A stretch of 64,000 bases of DNA from Plectosphaerella cucumerina (GCA_020746995.1 JAGPXD010000002.1:1116001-1180000); one strand, 5' to 3'. Shown: positions 1-12,118, counted from the stretch's first letter. Notes: generated by a model from the sequence alone, not told the origin. Numbers and translations are program-made.

Positions 1-125
1 ACTGAGTTCCATGCCGGCTCGGCCAATGCCGAATTGTACTTGACTTGGTGGTCGAGCGCCGTGCCGATGAGTTCCACGTTGGAGTCCCTGATGTCGTATT
101 CCTTGGGTTTGCGGAGGCCGGCCAT
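1..125 (-). CDS. gelsolin/villin-family actin-binding protein, N-terminal fragment
   Basis: Only the first 41 codons are in the window; the gene continues past the left edge on the minus strand. The start is the ATG at 125-123. The peptide begins MAGLRKPKEYDIRDSN and continues through an ELIGTALDHQVKYNSALAEPAWN-like stretch. That is how I remember the N-terminus of fungal gelsolin-repeat proteins, where a short lead and the 'AEPAWN' segment precede the first gelsolin domain. Such proteins bind, sever or cap actin filaments in the cytoplasm. No gelsolin domain is itself visible, so the call rests on recognition of the lead sequence. The upstream neighbour, the zinc-finger gene ending at 735, is on the same strand. 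Confidence 0.45.
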   Translation of the reverse strand, partial: MAGLRKPKEYDIRDSNVELIGTALDHQVKYNSALAEPAWNS

Positions 126-734
126 GTTGGGCAATTGAGAGATGGGAGAGAAGGATGAAGCAGGGCGGTTGATTGTGAGCCTGAGGAGAAGGGATGGATC
201 CATTCAATAGGACGTTGGCAGCAAGTGACAGGGGATGGTGAGGGGTTGCTCAGGGGTGCCCCCGCTGACGGGGAGCGAAGTAAGACACGGCCCCGATCAG
301 GGTTGAGTGAGCTACAGCTCCGTCAAATGCATGTGTAGACGGAGTTCTCGCTTAATGCCAGAGCGTGTGATAGATTATTCCTTGTATTATTGGAGAGAAT
401 CACGGACCTGATGGACCATCTCCATTGCGCTCAGCATGTGTCCTCGTGCCGGGGTCGCTGTCACCTCGATCTTTTCATGCCTTTGTCCAGTACATCAGCA
501 CTGGCATGCATTCCTTCCCTTGGCATACTACTTGATACCGCCAGCTTATTATGGCATGTGCCGCACGCGACGTCTTTGATTGAAATGTCGGCCATGCCAC
601 GATACACCACGACCAAGGACAAACCGCCCTCGTCGGCTCGAGACTCTTTCTAGGTACAGTTAATTGCGGAGCTCTGCTGGGCTGGATGTATTGTTGCTTG
701 CTGCCAGGAATACCCATCGAGTTGCTGATTTGGC
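126..734. other. intergenic spacer
   Basis: About 0.6 kb between the 3' end of the zinc-finger gene and the start of the gelsolin-like gene, both on the minus strand. It should hold the zinc-finger gene's 3'UTR and the promoter of the gelsolin-like gene. I see no open frame with protein-like composition and no RNA gene. Confidence 0.5.
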
Positions 735-2537
735 TCACTGGTTGCGGTTTGAGGGGAGCTTGATCTTAATCTTTGAAATGTGCTCGGGCACTCGGGAACC
801 AGTGATGACAGGGAGGAAGGTGTGTTTAGGGTTGTGGCCGTGGGCGCCCTCGGCGAGGCACTCTTGACAGAGGTTGAAATCTTTGCACATGGTGCAGTGC
901 ATCGACATATACTCTGCAAAGTCGTTGTCGCAGTAGTTGCAGGTTAGGAGCTTGACAGTGGGCTTCCTTCCGACAAAGTCGTCGGGAAGTATTGACGGGT
1001 GAACCTGCTCCGTCTTACTGTTCTTCGGAGTGCGGGCTGATGGTGATATTGGAAAGCCCTTGGCGTCGTCCTCGTCATTGTCCTCGTCGAATGGTATCCC
1101 TTCGCCATCTGTGTTCTTTTGCAAGACAGCAAGAGAAATCTCCTCGAGGTGGCATGTCAAGTGCCGGATCACCTCCAATTGGCTTCTTCCTGCGCGCTCC
1201 CCGCAAAGTGAGCAGTCGAAGGTAGCCCAGTGCTCTCTCAAGCCATGGCCTATTGCCATATGTTCCAGCCATTTCTCCTTGGAATTGAAAGGTTTGCTAC
1301 CATCGACACAGCCTGGAAAGAGACAAACCCACGGCCGTAGATCTTGATACAAGTGATGTCTGATGACAACAATAAGCCTCCCATCGAAGTATTAAAGACT
1401 AAAGGAAAGGAGACTTACTTCCAGGATTTGTCAGTCTTGATAATCATGGTCATACCGCACGCCAGACAATCAAACGGCTCGCCGGCCTTGGCAGTCTTCG
1501 AAAGGCCTGGAACGCGGATCAGGGCGTCTCCATCATCTCCATAGCACATGACAGTCTCGGCGTAGATGCTTCCGGTGGCGAGCGAAGTGCCCAGGCCGGA
1601 GTCGTTGAACCTCGATTGGCCTGCAACAGTTTGGTGGTCACCGGTATCCTCCTCGAAAGTAGGTATGGTGGCCAGCCATTTTTGTTGCTGTAGTCGTTGA
1701 AACCGCTCTAGGTTAATTTTGCCCAGCCTATCTGCGATAGCAGGGTGTGCTGTTGGAAAGCGCCGGTAGATGCGATCCTTGTAGGCTTGATACGGAACCC
1801 ATAATGTCGCACTTGACTCATGAACCACAGCTTTACCCTTGTCCAGGAACGCGGGCAAAGGTGCCTCAATCAAGGGGCTCAAGTCGAGAAGGCATCGTAC
1901 ATCGATTGCCAGATCCTTTAGAATACCATCAAGAGCCGGAGATTGTGCCTCTGTTTCGCTGTTGTCGTCGGAACTGACAGTGGCATCACTGTCGCCATCT
2001 TCATTTCCTTCTTCATCTTCGTCATCGTCGTCATCCTCAACTTCGAAGTGTTGAACTTGATCCTTTGCTTCCGCCGAAAGCGTTCTGAGAGACGAAACTT
2101 GGGAACTGAGCATATCTTCCATGTTCAAACCAGGGATGAGTTCTAAGGTTGTGAGTTTAGTGTCTAATAGGTAAGTCCCAGGTGGAATGGGGAGACTTAC
2201 TCTCTGTCAATAGGTTGCAGAGCCTGGCAAGGCACTTGTGCAACAACTTGCTCAGCACGCCAGAGTTATTCAGGAGTCTATCCAGTCCGCCTTGATGGAT
2301 GCTGTAACCATCTACCCACAGAATAAATGAACTGCAGCTCATTTTGTAGTTTCTGACAGCTGCTTTTGGCAGCACTCGCTGAATTGCGAACGAACCAAGA
2401 ATGGCCTTCAGAGCTTCTGTGCACTCCAGGCAGATCCTGCTCGCAACACTTCTTGAGACTGTGTCTGCTATTGAGGCATGCCATCCCATGACCTTCTCTT
2501 GAGTAAACTTATTGTTGTTGCTGATGACACCTGCCAT
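735..2537 (-). CDS. C2H2/ZZ zinc-finger protein of the fungal regulatory type
   Basis: Three exons: 2537-2201, 2142-1419 and 1359-735. Both introns have GTAAGT donors and AG acceptors, and the join gives 561 aa. The start is the first in-frame ATG (2537); an ATG at residue 17 is the alternative. The N-terminal third is helical and resembles the N-termini of fungal C2H2 proteins found beside STAND genes. An acidic DDDDDEDEE run follows near residue 145. A Cys-x2-Cys just before the second junction (FDCLACGM) opens a first finger. Further Cys/His sets fall at C366/C371/H387/H392 and C403/C406/H420/H424. A ZZ-like Cys-x2-Cys cluster (CNYC, CTMC, CQEC, then His) lies at roughly 490-540. I infer a nuclear or signalling adaptor role; no target is known. 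It is divergent from the DUF7580 gene across about 0.5 kb. Codon use is less GC-biased than in the glycerol genes. Confidence 0.8.
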
Positions 2538-3043
2538 GTGAACGAGGGGAGCTCCAAGTGCTAGTGTCACCGCTCGTCAAGTACTTGTGGCAGATATTTT
2601 TTTCACCTTGAAAGGTCGGATTAACAAGGATTCGAAATCATTATTCGCAAGATCTGAGCCGGCGTTCACAGATGGGGGAATGGTGGAACGGAAAGTGGCG
2701 GGACATGACCCCTGGAATTGGAAAATCGTGGGTTCAAGGGAGGAAGGATGCCGGGACATTCAAGAAGGGGCAATCGAGGGAGCCTGACGAGATGCCTCGC
2801 CAGCACGTCCCTTCAGCTCGTGACTCAAAATCTCGATTGCCACACGGATGAGACCAATCACATTGCTATTCGATATGCAGTGTGACACGACAGGGGCTCG
2901 GCTTGTCCTGCAGCCAACCCTCGGAGCCTGATCTTATTTTGCCTTTTGTATCATGGCCGATTCATACTTTCTTCCAACGTAGAACCTCGCAGAAATTTCT
3001 CATTCATTTATCCTCGTTTGAGGAAAATACCTTTTGTTTAGAG
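2538..3043. promoter_or_regulatory. shared divergent promoter region
   Basis: A 0.5-kb spacer separates the starts of the minus-strand zinc-finger gene and the plus-strand DUF7580 gene, so both promoters must lie here or overlap it. I see no clear TATA box and cannot assign individual sites. The minus-strand frame stays open without an ATG up to about 2570. Confidence 0.45.
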
Positions 3044-4945
3044 ATGGCAGAGCTGGCTCTAGGTGTCGCGGGCGTTGTTCCACTGGCGTTGCTAGTATTC
3101 AAAGCCCACAAGTCCACCAGAGAAAAGCTGAAGATTTTCAGAAAATATGACGACGAGGCTGCGCGCCTGCAGAAGGAGTTCGATATCCAGAGACAGTTCT
3201 TCAGAAACGAGTGGCGGATTCTCCTAGAGACCACCGTTGAAGATGCCAACGCCATCTCTGCGATGAACCAGGACTTTAGCCACGAGGACTGGTCATCGCC
3301 CGAGCTCAACCAGCATCTGACCGTGGTCTTGGGTCAGAACTATGAAACATTTCTGGATATTTTCGAGATGATTCACCGAGCATCTGAAGAGCTGGAAAAT
3401 GAGCTGGAGCGTATCAACACGTCCGACGAGGACGAGGACAAGGTAAGGTGTCCTTCTCTCCCCGAGTCGGGTGTTCGAAAGACTGAAACGAAGCAATAGA
3501 CCGGAAAAGAGAACGTCGTTGTGTCTAAAGCTCGAAGAGTTCGGGAGGGAATCAGAGTTTTGAGATGCAGCAAAAGCTTTACCATCTCCATCGGCAACCT
3601 GAAAGATGCCATCGGCCAGCTAATTGCGCTCCGAGGCCAAATGAAATCACTTGCCGAACCAGCACCCCAGAAGAAGGCACTATGCCCACCAAGATCATCA
3701 TCATCGTCAGCACACCTCAATATTTGGTCGGAGTGTCTGCGGATGCGGAAAGCCTCCACGACCCTGCACGCCGGCCTCGCCGAGGTGTGGAAATGCGCCG
3801 ATGCAAATCACCGCAGGCATCTGTTCAAACTCTTTGTGGACTCTTGTGGATCGGATGACGAGATCCAAATGAAACTGGCTCTCATCTTTGACTGTCGGAC
3901 ACAGATGAACACGATGTCCGGTGTGGCACATCTCGAAGTACGGTCGAGAGACGTTACCTGGCTCGAGCAACACAATCCGACGGCAGCCAACGATAGGGCA
4001 GAACCATTCCCTAAACGGCCCAAGTTCCTCAAACTCAGCAGGTTCAAAGAAACGGTCATTTTGTCGCCTTTCAAGACTCCTGTGACCTCAAAGCAAGAGC
4101 AAGCTGATGAGCCTTGCTGTATCTCATCGAATCTGCGTGGCTCGCAAGATACCTGCTCGGAACTGACCCGCAGCTGCAGGGCCCCCCCTTCTACCATTGC
4201 AAGTTCAACGGGCCGACGCGATTACTGCATTGGGCACATCGAAGTGCTCTCCGACCCGAAGTTTCGTCACACGTTTTATTCGAGCATCAGCTGGGAAATA
4301 TATGACTCCTCACCCTCAAAACCATGCACGTTGGGTGGCATGATCAGAGACATCCACAAAGAAACCGTCGACCCGGTGGACAAGCTGCGACTCGCGCGGT
4401 CCGTGGCCATGACAATGCTGAAGCTCCACTCGACACCGTGGCTCGGCCAGGTGTGGCAGCTCCAAGACATGGCCATGCACGTGGACGACATTGAGGATCT
4501 ATCGAGATCGCTGGAGACACTTCACGTCAATGTCGAGTTTGCCAAGACATTGGCTGACTTGATGGACGACGTTCGAGAATCTGATGGTGACGGGAGGGGA
4601 CTCGACGACGCGAGGACTGACAGAGAGATCATTTGCAACATCAAGTGCCGACCACTATACAGTCTTGGCGTCGCCTTCCTCCAAATTGATCGGTGGGCAG
4701 AGTACGACCTGGGGGACGTCTTAACCATCCGCAAGATGGCGGAGCTTCCCTCTTCGATATCCAAGAGGTTCCGTGATCTCACTCAGAGATGCCTAGAATG
4801 CGACTTTGGACGTGGCACGGGCAAGGACTTGTCGAAAGCAACGTTACAGCAGGCCGTGTGTAGGAGCGTGGTGGGAGAACTACATACCCTTATCAAGTTG
4901 GCCGAGGAAATGAGCTTTGTTGCCCCGATGGAGGATGTTGACTAG
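3044..4945 (+). CDS. DUF7580 (HeLo-like/prion-propagation-type) protein
   Basis: Two exons, 3044-3442 and 3500-4945, with a 57-bp GTAAGG...TAG intron; the product is 614 aa. The N-terminus (MAELALGVAGVVPLALLVFKA) is the hydrophobic helical lead typical of fungal DUF7580 proteins. A charged coiled-coil-like segment (residues 25-130) follows, with an acidic TSDEDEDK stretch at the exon end. The C-terminal half has the degenerate kinase-like pattern seen in this family, including LARSVAMTMLKLHSTPWLGQVW and, near the end, CRPLYSLGVAFLQIDRW. From knowledge of the family, such proteins are linked to fungal non-self recognition and NLR-like signalling; the specific role here is unknown. It is divergent from the C2H2/ZZ gene. 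No intact kinase active-site motifs are visible. Confidence 0.75.
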
Positions 4946-5135
4946 GAGGCAAGAACAAGCCGAGAATGGAGGACCACCATGTCAGGCTGGAAATCAAAGA
5001 GTTGAATCGTGCTCAATTCTGAAAATGGGCGCCGAAACGCCTGGTATGTACTGTCTTATCTTCTGTGTAAATGCGCGTGTAAAACCCCCAAGAACAAATA
5101 CAATCAAGATGCCCTGCCAAGACAAAAACAATCGC

Positions 5136-7670
5136 TCAAGTAAAGGGGCTCGCGAAGCCCAGCCAGTCCGAGTCAGGGTCCGGCATGCCGTTATTCCGCA
5201 CCGTGTCGTTGCCGCCCATGCCCGTCAGGGACTGGGCGTGGACGAGGTTCGTCTGCTGGTTTCCGGCGTTGCCGACGGCCGAGGGCGGCTGCGCCACCTT
5301 GGGGTAGTTGAAAAAGTCAAAGACGTCGAGGTAGTCGAGCTCGTGGAGCGAGGTGACTTGTGTCGACATGGGTTCGGTGCCGGAGAGGCGGGTCGAGGAG
5401 GTCAGCATGACGAGGTCGTGGGAGCTCCTAGGCGTTGGTTAGCAGGTGGATTGAAGATGGTGGATGGGGGTGATTGCTTACTTCCTCATGGCCGTGAACG
5501 TCATATCTCCTTGGCGACCTCGGGCGACGACCCTCGCCAGGATCTTGGCGTAGTTGTTCGCCACCTCCCAGTATTTGCCAACGTGTTGCAGCGTGTCGAT
5601 GAAGAAGTCGATGCGCGGGTCGACCTGGCACTCGACAGTCGCCGCGTGAACGATGAGCAGTCGACCAGCGACCCAGAGCGAGAAGGCGAACGGCGGGCCA
5701 AGGAGATCAAGGCCGTTGGCATCTAGGACATCTTGAGCGATGTCACCCAGGCTCTGCACGGCAGACAGGCAGCGTTGCATGGCGTAATGCGAGGGAACAA
5801 AGTAGTTGGACCGTACGGTTGGGTATGCCGCGGACGAGTGCAGGCGGACGACGCTCGTGACGAAGGCGCTGTGGAGCATGAACCAGTTGGCCACCCGACT
5901 TGCTGGGTCGGAGTGGCACAGGGCCGAGATCTTGCTGTATTCGCTGGGCAGGCTCTGCAGCCAGCCGTCGAGGGACCGGTCGAGGGTTCGGTACGAGTTC
6001 CGCCAGCCGGCCATCTCCGATGACGAGGTGACATCGATCGGCGCCTTGAGAAAGTTGTGCACTTTGCTGAGTATCCGCAGGATCTCGCAGTGGTAGGAGA
6101 AACTGCCCAGGTTCTCGGGTCGGTTGACTGTGTAGTTTGTCGTCGGGGCGATGGCGGCTTGCTCAGATGTCCATGCCCAGGCTCTCGTCTCGACGGGTAC
6201 ATTCCGCGAGAACAGATCGTATGAGCAGGGTAGGCATCTTTTCATCTTGCTGTCGTCGAGGATGAAGTCGAAGGTGGTCGTGCCTAATGTCGCGTATCGG
6301 TCGAGCAGATAGACCATCCAGCAAAGCCGTCTCCTGCCTTCATCTTCGATCCATGTGTCTGGCGGAGCGTTGGCGACTCTCCGCATCGAACCAGTCTGCG
6401 GCATATCATCTGCTTCGGCAGATAGGAACACACTTCCCTCTTCGCACAGATCGAGCTGCCGTACATTCTGCGACAGGAGCGCCAGCAGGTTCCAGCCCTT
6501 CGGTCCGTTGGATGTTCCCAGCTCGTCAAGGCACAGGATGACCAGCGCCCTGAGCGCCTGAACGCTCACATTCTCCATGGCGTACAATTGCACCGTGTGT
6601 TTCGACACGGCGTGATAATGCGCCTTCATTTCCGCCGATAGTCTTGGGTCTTTGGAAAATCGCAGCGTCGTTGCCACGATGGCGTGGAGTAGGACTCTAT
6701 CGGCTTCGTTTAATGAGGTTGAGCCGAAGAAGCTGCCGAATATCGTCTTTCGGTCGAGGATCGGACACCAGGTGTTGCAATGCTTGAAGTAGAGGTCAAC
6801 AAGCGTGTAGACCACATCGTGTGGCGGAAGGTCCGGCGAAGCGGATAGGGATGACGGCTCCTTTCGGCGACCAGCCAACACTGCTGGGCTTGGCTGGCCG
6901 AAGGAGTCACCTGTGGAGAGATTTAGGAGGGATTGCACCGACGTCCTGTGGTCGTTGGACTGCTGGATTGAATCAGGGGCATCGCCGGCCTGCTGCCAGT
7001 ACGAGTCGCTGGCAAAGACGGGGGCGTTGCCTTGCGACGATGGCGTGTGAGCCAGCTGGCCGGTCGGGTTGAAGCCGTTGGCATCATGGTGGCGGAGTTG
7101 GTCGAATTGCGATGGCGGCGCCGCGGCAACGGGCGGGGTCAGCCCTTCGCCGACATTGGCGATGTGGTCGCTGGTGATGTGATGCTCGACGCGGCGGCCA
7201 AGGGCTTGCAGCAAAGCATCGATCCTGTTGACCTTTGCCTCGAGCTCAAGGCCGAAGCCGATGCGGCTGCCGGGCTTCTGTCTCTCGAGATAGACACATG
7301 TCCTGTTGTGGCGGGCGCACCACGAGCAGGCGGGCTCGGCGCGGTCACACTTGACCTTGCGCGCCTTGCAGAGTTCGCAGCTGGGGGGTTGATGTCGTCA
7401 GCCGGTCTGGACGTGCGACGGAGGGTGTGTGAGAGGGTGAGACGAGACTCACGATGTCTTCTGGTACTTGACCCGCTTCCTTTTCCTCGGGCCAGAGCCC
7501 GAAGGGTTGTCGTCGAGGATGCTTGCGGTATTTGGTGCCGAGGTCTCATCACCACTCGAGCCTCCGTCGGCCCCATCTCCTTCGATCTCTCCTTCGTCGT
7601 GGCTGAACCCCGAGTTCGCTTCCTCCTCGGGCATAGGTTCCGGGGGTGCAGTCATGTCTACCGTGGGCAT
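5136..7670 (-). CDS. Zn2Cys6 (GAL4-type) transcription factor with fungal_trans domain
   Basis: Three exons: 7670-7453, 7380-5482 and 5427-5136. Donors are GTGAGT and GTAAGC, acceptors CAG and TAG, and the join gives 802 aa. The DNA-binding cluster spans C74, C77, C84, C91, C94 and C101, with spacing C-x2-C-x6-C-x6-C-x2-C-x6-C, and is split by the first intron just before C74. A basic KRKRVKYQ stretch precedes it. A leucine-containing linker (residues 110-130, LELEAKVNRIDAMLQALGRR) suggests dimerisation. The middle region, about 215-650, has the fungal-specific regulator pattern, including VYTLVDLYFKHCNTWCPILD and WWMVYLLDRYATLGTT-like helices (here LCWMVYLLDRYATLG). The C-terminus is Gly/Asn/Pro-rich. 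Its target is unknown. Its place next to glycerol kinase makes a role in glycerol or non-sugar carbon control possible, but that is inference. Confidence 0.9.
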
Positions 7671-10354
7671 GCGGTGAGAGGAGGCTCACTCCACATTTTG
7701 TATCCGCGGGCGGTCTGTATTTTGCTCAAGTCGCGGGCCCTCACGATGAGAGAGGCTCCCTTGCCTTGCCTAATTCAGGGGGTCCGTGGCTCGATGAGGC
7801 GCACAAAAGACGAGCGGCTTTGATGGCCTTACCCCGGAGCTCCCCGCGCGAGATGAGCGGCTGTGCGTTGCGGTTGCGGCGTGATTGACGTCCCCCCTTG
7901 GCGTGGTGGTAGGTGGCGGATTTGACGAGTGCCGAGTTTGAACGAGGCTCGCTGGACTTCGGGGTTTGGAGGCTATCGACGGTGGGGAACGAAGATCAGA
8001 TTGAAAGTCAGGCCAACGAGGGGGGCGGCAGCGCACACAAAGGGGGAGCAAGAGCGGGCAGCTCGCCGAAGGGTCAGGGCCGGGGGGCCACGCGCCGCCC
8101 GTCTCTCTGCTGTGGCCAGCCCGCGCCAGGCGGAAGGAAGGGAGCAGAAGCTGGACGAACAGGGGTCGTATGCGCCGGACGCTCGGATCGGGCAAGGCGA
8201 GAGTCGGGGCGAGTCAAGCGAGAGAGAGCAGACTGGGAGGCAGGAGAATCCACAGCGCGGCTGGGGTGGAGGAGCCTGTCGCCCGGGCGAGGGAAGAGAC
8301 GGCGCGGCGCTGGCGCTGGCGCTGGCCCGGCAAGCAGGTTGGTGATGAGCTTGGAAGACGTGGACTGTTGGAAGCGCCCGGGCGGGAGGAATGGAACGGC
8401 TCCGGCTTCAATGGTGGGATGAGGTGAGCTACGAAGGTCCAGTCCAGTCCTTCCAGTGTCCTTCCCTTCCACTCGGACCTGCTATCCGGCACCTTCCCTC
8501 TTCCCTCTCCCGTCTTCCGCAGCCTCGAGTGCTCCTTCCTCGAATCCACGGCCAAGACGGATCACCTCATCACGGTGTAAAAATTTGCTTATCTAATCCA
8601 CTTCTTGGTCGGAGAAAAAAACTGCGTGGGCCAAAGTCCCCGGCAGTGCGCGAACAAGCCTCCGTAAAACTTTCAACCTTGGCCCATCTCGCGATGACGC
8701 CGCTGGCCGCTGACACAGATGATCACTGGACCCTTTGGGTTTGACAGTCGGATCTCTGCGCATCGCCTCGATGGCACGATTCGGACATAGCCACCTCTTC
8801 TCCCCGCACGCCATCGGACATGATCCCCTCGAGTCGGGGGAAGACCTCGGCAGATTAACCAGGTCACTGGTCACCAACGGGCTCGAGACAAACGCAACGC
8901 AACGTGACTTCGGACTTTCACTTGGCAAAAGATCCTCGAAAAGCCCAGGGATGCCCCCCCAAACCCAACTGCGCTGCGACGCTGCCAGGCGTGCCGTGTG
9001 TTTCGCAAAGCGGGGGTCCAACACGACGCTGGACGAGCCATGATGGCCTTGTACCGGTACCTTTGCCCATCATCATCCCATCCGGACGGCCCAGGCACCG
9101 CCCGCGCCCACCACCCGTTCATCCTGCGCCGCGAAGAAAAAAGCCCCACACTCCCCGAACGGCCAACCTCGCCGACGGTCAGCGCCAGCCTCTGCCTGCC
9201 TCTCACACCCCCTGGCCTCGACTGACATCGGCGGACTCCCGAGCGTCCGCGAGGGCGGTTGGTCACCTCGGGATCACACACCGGGGACAGGCCGGGGATG
9301 GGCCCTGAACCTCGGGGTCCGTCTCGCGAGGATGTCCCAGCCTGCCATTGTGAATCCACGCGCGGCGGCACGCCGTGGCCATGCGCTCTGCTGCTCCTGA
9401 GGCCCCGACGCCGCCTCGGCCGCCAGGCACCGTATTTGCCATCTCGAAGCGGCGTCGCCTGCCCGGAGCCGTACCTGCGACGTAAGCACCTCGGTCGAGG
9501 GACGAAGGATCAACCTGGTCTCGCGGGCAGCCTAATCTCACCTAGCACGTGGCCCTCCTCCCGCCGAGCCGAGATGATCAGACTGAATCCTGGAATCCTT
9601 CTGTCAAGCTGCCAGCTGGAGAGCCTTCTCCGGCCATGGCTGACCGGCTCCGAAGCAAAGCCTGCTTTCTAAGTAACATAAGTACCATCATGTCCGACTC
9701 TCCGACCACCTGATCCCCGTACGGACCCTCTCTCGCGATCTCTTCCTCGGACTGCCCGTGTGTTCCTGACTTGGCCAACGGACATGTCGGAGAATCCAAC
9801 GAGTCAGTCTCCTGCAAGATGGACCCGCAGAGCCTCAGAATTTGAGCACCACCAGGGGGCACCGAGATCACAAAACTGGGTGCAACTGCAAGCGCCAGAA
9901 CGGAGGGCTCGGCCTTGGAGGCGCTTCAAGGCAATTTGCGCCAAGCCGTGATGACCGCAGCACGAACACATGATGCGAATGCTCGGTGACGAAAACCAGG
10001 CCGCACGCAGCACATCCTTGACGAGTGGATCTTCCCCCAAGACCATCTCGCCGAGCTCACCGACGAAGGAATCCGAACAGACCCCGCTACCCCGGGCGTC
10101 AGAAAAGCACGGGGGCGGAATCGTTTCCGAGCTGCATGAGGCCCCTGAGTGCGCGCCGTCACATGTCAAGAAGGGGTTAAGGAAGTCAAAGATCATTTCG
10201 TCTCTTCATGGGAAAGAAGCCCTATGGTACATTGCAGCAAATATCCAAGAAATCCACCAATTGTCCCGTATCGCCCAGCCTGGTATATGAACGAAGAATA
10301 TCACATGATGCCCAGCTCAGGGCACCCCTCACGCTCGCGCACAACTCCTCCAGC
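7671..10354. other. long intergenic region, no gene seen
   Basis: 2.7 kb between the start of the Zn2Cys6 gene and the 3' end of glycerol kinase. It is GC-rich, and open frames on both strands are Arg/Pro/Ser-rich with no recognisable domain and no splice-linked partners. It must contain the transcription-factor promoter and the glycerol-kinase 3'UTR. I saw no RNA gene or repeat longer than a few units. Confidence 0.55.
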
Positions 10355-11950
10355 CTACTGGGCCCAGCCAGCGCTCATCTGAACGGCCTTCTCCCACCTG
10401 CTGAACCTCTTGGTGGCGTCCTCGTCGGTGATCTCGGGCTTGAAGATGGTGCGCCCCTCCGTGTTGGCGTTCTTGAGGTCGTCGAACGACTCCCAGACAC
10501 CAGTGGCGAGGCCGGCAGCGATGGCAGCGCCAAAGGCGGTGGTCTCGCGCATGGCGGGGCGGTTGACAGGGATGCCGATGAGGTCGGACTGGGTCTGCAT
10601 GATCAGGTCCGAGTTGCACATGCCACCGTCGACGGCAAGCTCCTTCAGGGCAGCACCGCTGTCCTTCTCCATGGCGGACAGAATGGCCTTGGTCTGGAAG
10701 CAGGTGGCCTCAAGGGTAGCGCGGGCAATGTGACCCTTCTTGGTGTAGGCAGTGATACCGAAGATGGTGCCACGGGCATCGTCGATCCAGTAAGGAGCGT
10801 AGAGGCCGCTGAAGGCGGTGACAAAGGTGACGCCGCCGTTGTCCTCGACGGTCTCGGCCAGGGCGCTGAGCTTGGAAGAGGACTCGATGAGGTTGAGGTT
10901 GTCGACAAGGAACTTGACGCTGGAGCCGGCGACGGCGATGCTGCCCTCGAGAGCGTACATGACCTGGCCCTCGCCAAAGTCAAAGGCGAGAGTGGTCATC
11001 AGGCCGTGCGACGAGATGACGGGCTTGTCACCGACGTTGTACAGCAGGAAGCAGCCAGTGCCGTAGGTGTTCTTGGCCATGCCGGGGAAGAAGCCCTTCT
11101 GGCCGACGAGAGCGGCGGACTGGTCACCCAGAACACCGGCGATCTTGAGGCCCTTGAGCGAGGTGGAGGCCAGCGAACCGTAGACCTCGGGGTCGGAGGA
11201 GCGAACAATCTTGGGAAGGGCGACCTTCTTGCGGTCGACGCGGAACCAGTCAATGAGCTCGTCGTCGTACTGGCGGGTCTCGATGTTCATGAACATGGTG
11301 CGGGAAGAGTTGGTGACGTCGGAGACGTGGATGTTGCGGTTGGGGCCACCGTTGAGCTTGTAGACGAGCCAAGCGTCGACGGTACCGAAGGCGAGGACGC
11401 CACGCTCGTAGGCATCCTTGACCTCCTTGACGTTCTCGAGCAGCCAGAGAAGCTTGCTCACAGAGGGGTAGGTGGAGAGGGGAAGGCCGCAGCGCTGGGT
11501 GAGCTCGCCGGCGCCGAGGCGGTGCTTGAGGCGGCGGACGAGGTCCTGGGCACGGGTATCGGTCCAGACAATGGCGTTGTGGAGGGCCTTGCCGGTGGTC
11601 TTATCCCAGACAACAGTGGTCTCACGCTGGTTGGTGATACCAACGGACTTGATCTGCTCCTTGGAGTGACCCTGCTTCTCAAAGGCCTCGACGGCGCCGT
11701 CAATGCAAGTGGTGACGGAGGTGACGAGCTCCTCGGGGTCGTGCTCGTGCCAGCCGGGCTGGGGGTAGATCTGGGTGAACTCGAGCTGGTGTGTAGCGAC
11801 AACCTCGCCCTTGGGGTTAAAGATGAGGAAGCGGGAGCTGGTGGTGCCCTGGTCGATGGCACCGACGAACTGGATGTTGGAGCCCATCTTGTCGGAGTGT
11901 CGGCGGATTGCGTTCAAGGCGGTTCTGATGGGGAGGAGGGAGGAAAGCAT
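10355..11950 (-). CDS. GUT1: glycerol kinase
   Basis: ATP-dependent phosphorylation of glycerol to sn-glycerol 3-phosphate, the first committed step of glycerol use. A single exon gives 531 aa from the ATG at 11950, or 510 aa from the ATG at 11887. The FGGY-kinase ATP-binding lead is present (VGAIDQGTTSSRFLIFN), as are the glycerol-contacting region around GITNQRETTVVWDKTTG, the SRTMFMNIETRQYDDELIDWF segment, and the second family signature beginning VDGGMCNSDLIMQTQ near the C-terminus. Length fits the family, about 500-530. The 21 residues ahead of the second Met are basic and amphipathic (RTALNAIRRHS), which could be a mitochondrial targeting lead or just an upstream start. The aquaglyceroporin lies divergently upstream and Gut2-type dehydrogenase beyond it. 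A TATA-like ATAAATAT lies about 170 bp upstream of the first ATG. Confidence 0.97.
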   Translation of the reverse strand: MLSSLLPIRTALNAIRRHSDKMGSNIQFVGAIDQGTTSSRFLIFNPKGEVVATHQLEFTQIYPQPGWHEHDPEELVTSVTTCIDGAVEAFEKQGHSKEQIKSVGITNQRETTVVWDKTTGKALHNAIVWTDTRAQDLVRRLKHRLGAGELTQRCGLPLSTYPSVSKLLWLLENVKEVKDAYERGVLAFGTVDAWLVYKLNGGPNRNIHVSDVTNSSRTMFMNIETRQYDDELIDWFRVDRKKVALPKIVRSSDPEVYGSLASTSLKGLKIAGVLGDQSAALVGQKGFFPGMAKNTYGTGCFLLYNVGDKPVISSHGLMTTLAFDFGEGQVMYALEGSIAVAGSSVKFLVDNLNLIESSSKLSALAETVEDNGGVTFVTAFSGLYAPYWIDDARGTIFGITAYTKKGHIARATLEATCFQTKAILSAMEKDSGAALKELAVDGGMCNSDLIMQTQSDLIGIPVNRPAMRETTAFGAAIAAGLATGVWESFDDLKNANTEGRTIFKPEITDEDATKRFSRWEKAVQMSAGWAQ

Positions 11951-12118
11951 GCACACCAAGGGGCAGTAGCTGGAAGGGGGTATTCGCGAGCAAGACTCAG
12001 AAGAAGGACGACAATGAGGAGGACTCTGATAAGACGAGGAGGACTGGAGTGAGGGAGAGAGAGGGAGTACGGGGGGAGGGGAGCGCAGACGGGTCGACGA
12101 TCGGACGCGACGGCCAGA

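Noticed and set aside
10208..12052. 614-codon open frame on the plus strand over glycerol kinase
   Set aside because: It is the antisense shadow of a strongly codon-biased gene; the translation is Gly/Val/Glu/Asp/Leu-rich with no domain.
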